From UBA2589 sp038120095 (GTDB lineage Bacteria > Gemmatimonadota > Gemmatimonadetes > Longimicrobiales > Gaopeijiaceae), in the NCBI GenBank assembly GCA_038120095.1, contig JAYOKZ010000003.1, forward strand, positions 1-64,000: a stretch of DNA of 64,000 nt, written 5' to 3'. A program made the translations under genes and the position numbers. Below, one piece after another: positions 60,354 to 64,000 of the stretch (positions are counted from its first letter, which is position 1; each line of letters opens with the position of its first letter). The notes beneath the pieces were generated by a model that did no database searches, was not told the DNA's origin, and saw nothing but the letters and a program-made list of their open reading frames with translations.

Positions 60354-61004
60354 CTACCCCGGGAGGCCGAGATGGATACGCGTGGACCCGGTCGCGACCT
60401 CGGTCTCCGGCAGGTGACGGGTGCCGTCGCTCGAGGTCCAGAGCCGGAGCGTATACAGGCCCGGAGGGACGTCCTCGAGCACGAACGTACCGTCCGGTGC
60501 CGCAAGGGCCGTGTGGGCGGCATCGGAAGCGAAGACGAAGGCGGTCATGCCGGGATGCATGTCGCACAGCACGTCATAACCCCCGGCGATGGGGAGCTCC
60601 ACGGTGAGCTGCTCCCCGGGGTTGGCGTCCGCGTTCAGCAGGTCCCTCGTTTCCCCGATCGCCCGAATTCGCACGTTGTGAGCGACGGCCGCCTCACTGT
60701 TCGTGAAGATGACGCTCGACCCCGGCCGGGTCACGATCCGGGTTGGAGAGAACACCAGGCCGAACTGGTCGATGGTGATCGAAGGGTCAGCCGCTTCGGG
60801 ATCATCATCCTGGGGGTGCGGGGTCAGCATGATCACGCTCGGGAGGCCCCCGGCCGCAGCCGGTGCCTGACCGTAGACCCCCTGCGTCGGCATGAGCGGA
60901 CTCCCGGCCTTTCCGGATGCAGCCCGGGAGGCCGGTTCCCCCGGTGTACACACCGTGAGCGGGACGGCGGCAAGAGCAGCAGCCCGGCGCCATGTCCGAC
61001 GCAT
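60354..61004 (-). CDS. exported cupredoxin-like protein
   Basis: Protein of 216 residues with an Arg-rich start and hydrophobic helix ending LTVC (a possible but imperfect lipobox). Residues about 75-160 form a cupredoxin fold with a full type 1 copper set: H109 (VAHNVRI), C147 and H150 (VLCDMH) and M153 (PGM). The C-terminal part (GTFVLEDVPPGLYTLRLW) is a small beta domain of carboxypeptidase-regulatory type. It probably carries electrons or copper in the periplasm. It precedes the His-bearing membrane protein gene. Confidence 0.87.
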   Translation of the reverse strand: MRRTWRRAAALAAVPLTVCTPGEPASRAASGKAGSPLMPTQGVYGQAPAAAGGLPSVIMLTPHPQDDDPEAADPSITIDQFGLVFSPTRIVTRPGSSVIFTNSEAAVAHNVRIRAIGETRDLLNADANPGEQLTVELPIAGGYDVLCDMHPGMTAFVFASDAAHTALAAPDGTFVLEDVPPGLYTLRLWTSSDGTRHLPETEVATGSTRIHLGLPG

Positions 61005-61024
61005 GAGGTATCCCCGTAGATCGA

Positions 61025-63985
61025 TTACCCGAGTCCGGCGATCGCGTCCGCGAGCAGATCCCTGGCCCGCTGCAGCTGCTCACGCTGAGTCTGAGTCGGA
61101 GGGTACAGCGAGCCCGGCCGGACAGCCCCTCCGTTGAGTGAGGAATAGACCTGCTGAACGAGACGCCGTGCCGCGCGAAGTCTGTCCTCCGGAGATCGCG
61201 GCGGCCCTGCAGGCCCTCGGAATCCTCCTCCTCCTCCTCCACTCATGCCGTGCTGGCGCATGACATCGGAGATCTGCGTCGTGAGGGCGATGGCATCGAG
61301 CATGAACTGCTCTCGTGTCTCATACATGGCCTGTGTCAGCATCGGCATGTCCGGATCGCCACGAACTTCGACCCTGGTCTCGCCACGCTGACTGCCCGAC
61401 TCGATGGACACGGTGTAGATACCGGGGGATACCCAGGGCCCCCATGGTTCGATGGGGCGGGCGAGCACTGGACTGTCGTGTCGCTCCCAGGTGTCCGAGA
61501 CGCCGGGGCCTCCATGGCGGAGGTCCCAGTTCACGCGGTGGGTGCCCATCGTGCCCGGTACCGTGAGCTCACGAACGAGCGTGCCGTCCGCGCGACGGAC
61601 GCGCATCGTCGCGCTTCCCGAAGCTTCCATGAGTCGATAGGTGATCTCCATACCATCGACCGGATTGGTGCCCGCATACTGGTCCTGACCCCGGTACGAG
61701 GTGTCCTTCTTCCAGAGCTTGATGGTTCCGACCGGGGCGGAAAACACAGTGACGGGAGCAGTGGCATCCCCCCACTCCGCGATCGCGCGAGTGTCGTCGA
61801 GAATCCAGACGCCCTGTCCGTGTGATCCGATCACGAGGTCTTTCTCGCGCGGATGGATCACCATGTCGTCGTAGTTGGTGGTGGGCAGGTTCGGGACGCG
61901 AGCCCAGTTCTGACCCGCATCGGTGCTTGCGAAGACGTGGTGCTCCGTCCCGAGGAAGAGGGTGTTCGGATTGTCGGGATGCTCCACGATGACGTTCACT
62001 GACCCCGTCTCGGGAAGGTCGGCGTGCAGGGGCTCCCACGACGAGCCGAAGTCGCGGGTTCGGTACACGAAGGGTCGGAAGTCACCGTCCCGATGCGCAT
62101 CGAACGTCGCATATGCCGTACCGGTTGCCGCAGCCGACGCGACCACTCGGCTCACGTAGGTCCCGTCGGCGATCCCCGGGACATTTCCGGATACCTCGGC
62201 CCAGCTCGTGCCCCCGTTCCGGCTCACTTGAAGGTTCCCGTCATCGAAGCCCACCCACAGGACGGCGGGATCGACTGGAGACTCGTCGAGGGTCACGGCC
62301 TCACCGAACGAACTGGTACCGTCGTTTCGTGAGATCGTGATGTCAGCTCCGGCCACCCCCATGATCTGGAGGGTGTCACGATCGATCTGCCGACTCATGT
62401 CCTCCGTCGACGTCCAGGCGCCTCCGCGATCGCTGGAGATGAAGAGATTGTTCCCGGCTACGTACAGCCGATCCGAATCGTGCTGGGACAGCATCATCGG
62501 GGACGTCCAGTCGAACCGGTAATCCTGCCCGACCGGCGCAGCCGGGGAGATGTCGAGCATATCGCCGGTTTGCGTATCGTACCGAAAGTAATTTCCGCCG
62601 TTCGAGCTGCCGTAGCTGTATCGTGCGTCGTCGGGGTCGGCCTGCCAGAACATCCCATCGCCAAAGCCGTTCTGCATCCAGTCGTCGTTCAGGATGCCCG
62701 CCCAGCGCCGATTTTCGGATGGGCCGAAGAAGGAGTGGTTGTCCTGCAGACCACCGTAGACCCAGTACGGATCGCGCATGTCCACGCCGATCGCGTAGAA
62801 CTGCGAAATCGGGAAATTGTTGAGCTTACGGAAGTTGATACCGCGATCGTAGCTCTCGTGAAGCCCGGCGTCCCCGGCGAGGAGGAGGTGCTCGGGGTCA
62901 GCTGGATTGATCCACAGCGAGTGATGATCGGCATGGATTCCCACGTCGTAGGTCGGGGCCAGCGCAATCTGGCTGAACGTGCGGCCTCCGTCGTCGCTGA
63001 CGTACGACCGCGTCGCCAGCGTGTAGACCCGCTGGTCGTCATTCGGGTCGACGAAGATGTGTGAGTAGTACATGGGCCGGATGTTCTGGTCATTGACGCG
63101 TGTCCAGGAGCGTCCAGCATCTTCGGAGCGAAAGACGCCGGATTGATCGTCTTCGGCCTCGACCAGAGCCATGATGACGTCCGGATTCGACTCGGCGACT
63201 GCGATTCCGATGCGGCCGAGATCCCCTTCGGGCAGTCCGGCCCGGAGACGGCTCCAGTTCGCTCCGCCGTCGGTCGACTTCCAGATACCGCTGCCGGGGC
63301 CGCCTCCGTTGAAGCCCCAGGCCCTCCGCAGACGCTGGTAGGTGGCCGCATAGACGGTCTCTGGATTCCTCGGGTCGATCGCCATGTCGATCACGCCCGA
63401 GAAGGCATCGACGAAGAGGACTTTCTCCCAAGTCTGCCCGCCATCCGTGCTCTTGTAGACCCCACGTTCCTCGGAGCCCGCCCAGAGATTGCCAAGGGCC
63501 CCGAAATACACGACGTCGGGGTTCGTCGGATGGATGACGATCCGGCCCGTATGACGTGTTTCGACCAGACCGAGATGAGTCCACGTGTCACCCCCATCGT
63601 CGGAGCGGTAGATACCGTTCCCGTACGAGCTGGACTGCCGGTTCTGCTGCTCGCCCGTACCCGCATACATGATGTTCGGGTGTGATCGGGAAATTGCGAT
63701 GTCTCCGAACGTGCTCACCGGCTTGTCGAAGAAGACGTTGACCCATGTCTGTCCCCGATTCGTCGACTTCCACAGTCCTCCGGAGGCCGTGCCCACGAAG
63801 ACCGTCGACGGATCGTTCGGAACCGCTTCGACGTCGTGAATCCGCCCGCCGGTGACAGCCGGTCCGATCGAGCGGGGGAACATCGAAGACATCGCCTCGG
63901 TCGTGATGGCCATCTGACCGCTTGCGGGCGAGGCGGCGAGGGTCGCGAGCAGGCTCAGCCCCGACACGGCGAAAGCTCGGGTCAC
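61025..63985 (-). CDS. large exported BNR/sortilin (VPS10)-like repeat protein
   Basis: Protein of 986 residues with a signal peptide (AVSGLSLLATLAASPASG). About 700 residues contain repeated Asp-box/BNR motifs of the form S.D.G.TW (KSTNRGQTWVNV, RSDDGGDTWTHL, KSTDGGQTWEKV, KSTDGGANWSRL, RSEDAGRSWTRV, ASTDAGQNWARV), predicting one or two beta-propellers like VPS10/sortilin or photosynthesis-stability proteins. A C-terminal beta domain (RADGTLVRELTVPGTMGTHR) and a helical end follow. It is probably secreted or surface-attached; enzyme activity is unknown. The gene is complete in the window, with its start at 63985, and ends 20 bp before the cupredoxin gene. Confidence 0.93.
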   Translation of the reverse strand: MTRAFAVSGLSLLATLAASPASGQMAITTEAMSSMFPRSIGPAVTGGRIHDVEAVPNDPSTVFVGTASGGLWKSTNRGQTWVNVFFDKPVSTFGDIAISRSHPNIMYAGTGEQQNRQSSSYGNGIYRSDDGGDTWTHLGLVETRHTGRIVIHPTNPDVVYFGALGNLWAGSEERGVYKSTDGGQTWEKVLFVDAFSGVIDMAIDPRNPETVYAATYQRLRRAWGFNGGGPGSGIWKSTDGGANWSRLRAGLPEGDLGRIGIAVAESNPDVIMALVEAEDDQSGVFRSEDAGRSWTRVNDQNIRPMYYSHIFVDPNDDQRVYTLATRSYVSDDGGRTFSQIALAPTYDVGIHADHHSLWINPADPEHLLLAGDAGLHESYDRGINFRKLNNFPISQFYAIGVDMRDPYWVYGGLQDNHSFFGPSENRRWAGILNDDWMQNGFGDGMFWQADPDDARYSYGSSNGGNYFRYDTQTGDMLDISPAAPVGQDYRFDWTSPMMLSQHDSDRLYVAGNNLFISSDRGGAWTSTEDMSRQIDRDTLQIMGVAGADITISRNDGTSSFGEAVTLDESPVDPAVLWVGFDDGNLQVSRNGGTSWAEVSGNVPGIADGTYVSRVVASAAATGTAYATFDAHRDGDFRPFVYRTRDFGSSWEPLHADLPETGSVNVIVEHPDNPNTLFLGTEHHVFASTDAGQNWARVPNLPTTNYDDMVIHPREKDLVIGSHGQGVWILDDTRAIAEWGDATAPVTVFSAPVGTIKLWKKDTSYRGQDQYAGTNPVDGMEITYRLMEASGSATMRVRRADGTLVRELTVPGTMGTHRVNWDLRHGGPGVSDTWERHDSPVLARPIEPWGPWVSPGIYTVSIESGSQRGETRVEVRGDPDMPMLTQAMYETREQFMLDAIALTTQISDVMRQHGMSGGGGGGFRGPAGPPRSPEDRLRAARRLVQQVYSSLNGGAVRPGSLYPPTQTQREQLQRARDLLADAIAGLG

Positions 63986-64000
63986 GCTGAAGCGCTTGAT

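Noticed and set aside
1..64000. tRNA, rRNA, CRISPR, prophage or insertion-sequence elements
   Set aside because: Looked for tRNA T-loop patterns, spaced direct repeats and transposase or integrase motifs by eye; none was convincing.

Overview
The window is a GC-rich bacterial chromosome fragment with dense genes, short spacers and many 4-nt stop/start overlaps. No rRNA, tRNA, CRISPR array, phage or insertion sequence was seen. Gene content suggests a marine or soil member of the Gemmatimonadota. The reasons are a secreted BNR/sortilin-type repeat protein, a long run of exported peptidases and acylases, an outer-membrane barrel protein, a DUF2723 membrane protein, a heme A synthase/DUF420 pair, and a short RpoD-like sigma factor whose region 2.2 reads 'ELVCIGNEGL'. 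This taxonomic call is an inference from family content, not a search. Two runs of N (1240-1249 and 48484-48583) show that this is a draft scaffold.

Layout. 1-1239: tail of polA, a methyltransferase and a truncated ssb at a poor assembly junction. 1423-8155: outer-membrane barrel protein, RpoD-like sigma factor, DUF4126 membrane protein and a malic enzyme-phosphotransacetylase fusion. 8183-12563 (minus strand): overlapping set of GntR regulator, ABC ATPase, permease and two unrecognised membrane-anchored proteins. 12787-28694 (plus strand): M24, P1 and M28 peptidases, a MATE exporter, an EVE protein, a beta-amino-acid catabolism and uptake module (mmsA, class III aminotransferase, 41-residue membrane microprotein, Na+/solute symporter), an amidohydrolase, a penicillin-acylase-like enzyme and a membrane-anchored unknown.

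28725-34336: UvrC-like nuclease lacking its C-terminal half, HD phosphohydrolase, PP2C phosphatase, second RpoD-like sigma factor with a clear terminator, and rsgA. 34394-39715: lipoprotein, then a translationally coupled trio of flavin reductase, membrane spermidine-synthase-like protein and an unusual Mre11/Rad50-like single-chain protein with degenerate catalytic motifs. The last is the most novel item in the window. 39769-42393: RidA, sarcosine-oxidase-like enzyme and ornithine-cyclodeaminase-like enzyme, all tied to imine chemistry. 42480-48448: DUF2723 protein, HyuA-type hydantoinase and trpE.

48594-53071: M20 dipeptidase, small GlsB-like membrane protein, PspA-like coiled coil, ECF sigma factor and a lone E1-alpha dehydrogenase subunit. 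53257-64000: V4R-domain protein, CoA-binding protein, a four-gene overlapping operon (acyl-CoA dehydrogenase, heme A synthase, DUF420, EamA transporter), a patatin, a four-helix membrane protein, a cupredoxin and a large BNR-repeat exported protein. Overall the segment combines housekeeping genes (polA, ssb, rsgA, trpE, ctaA, maeB) with the machinery of a peptide- and amino-acid-degrading aerobic heterotroph.
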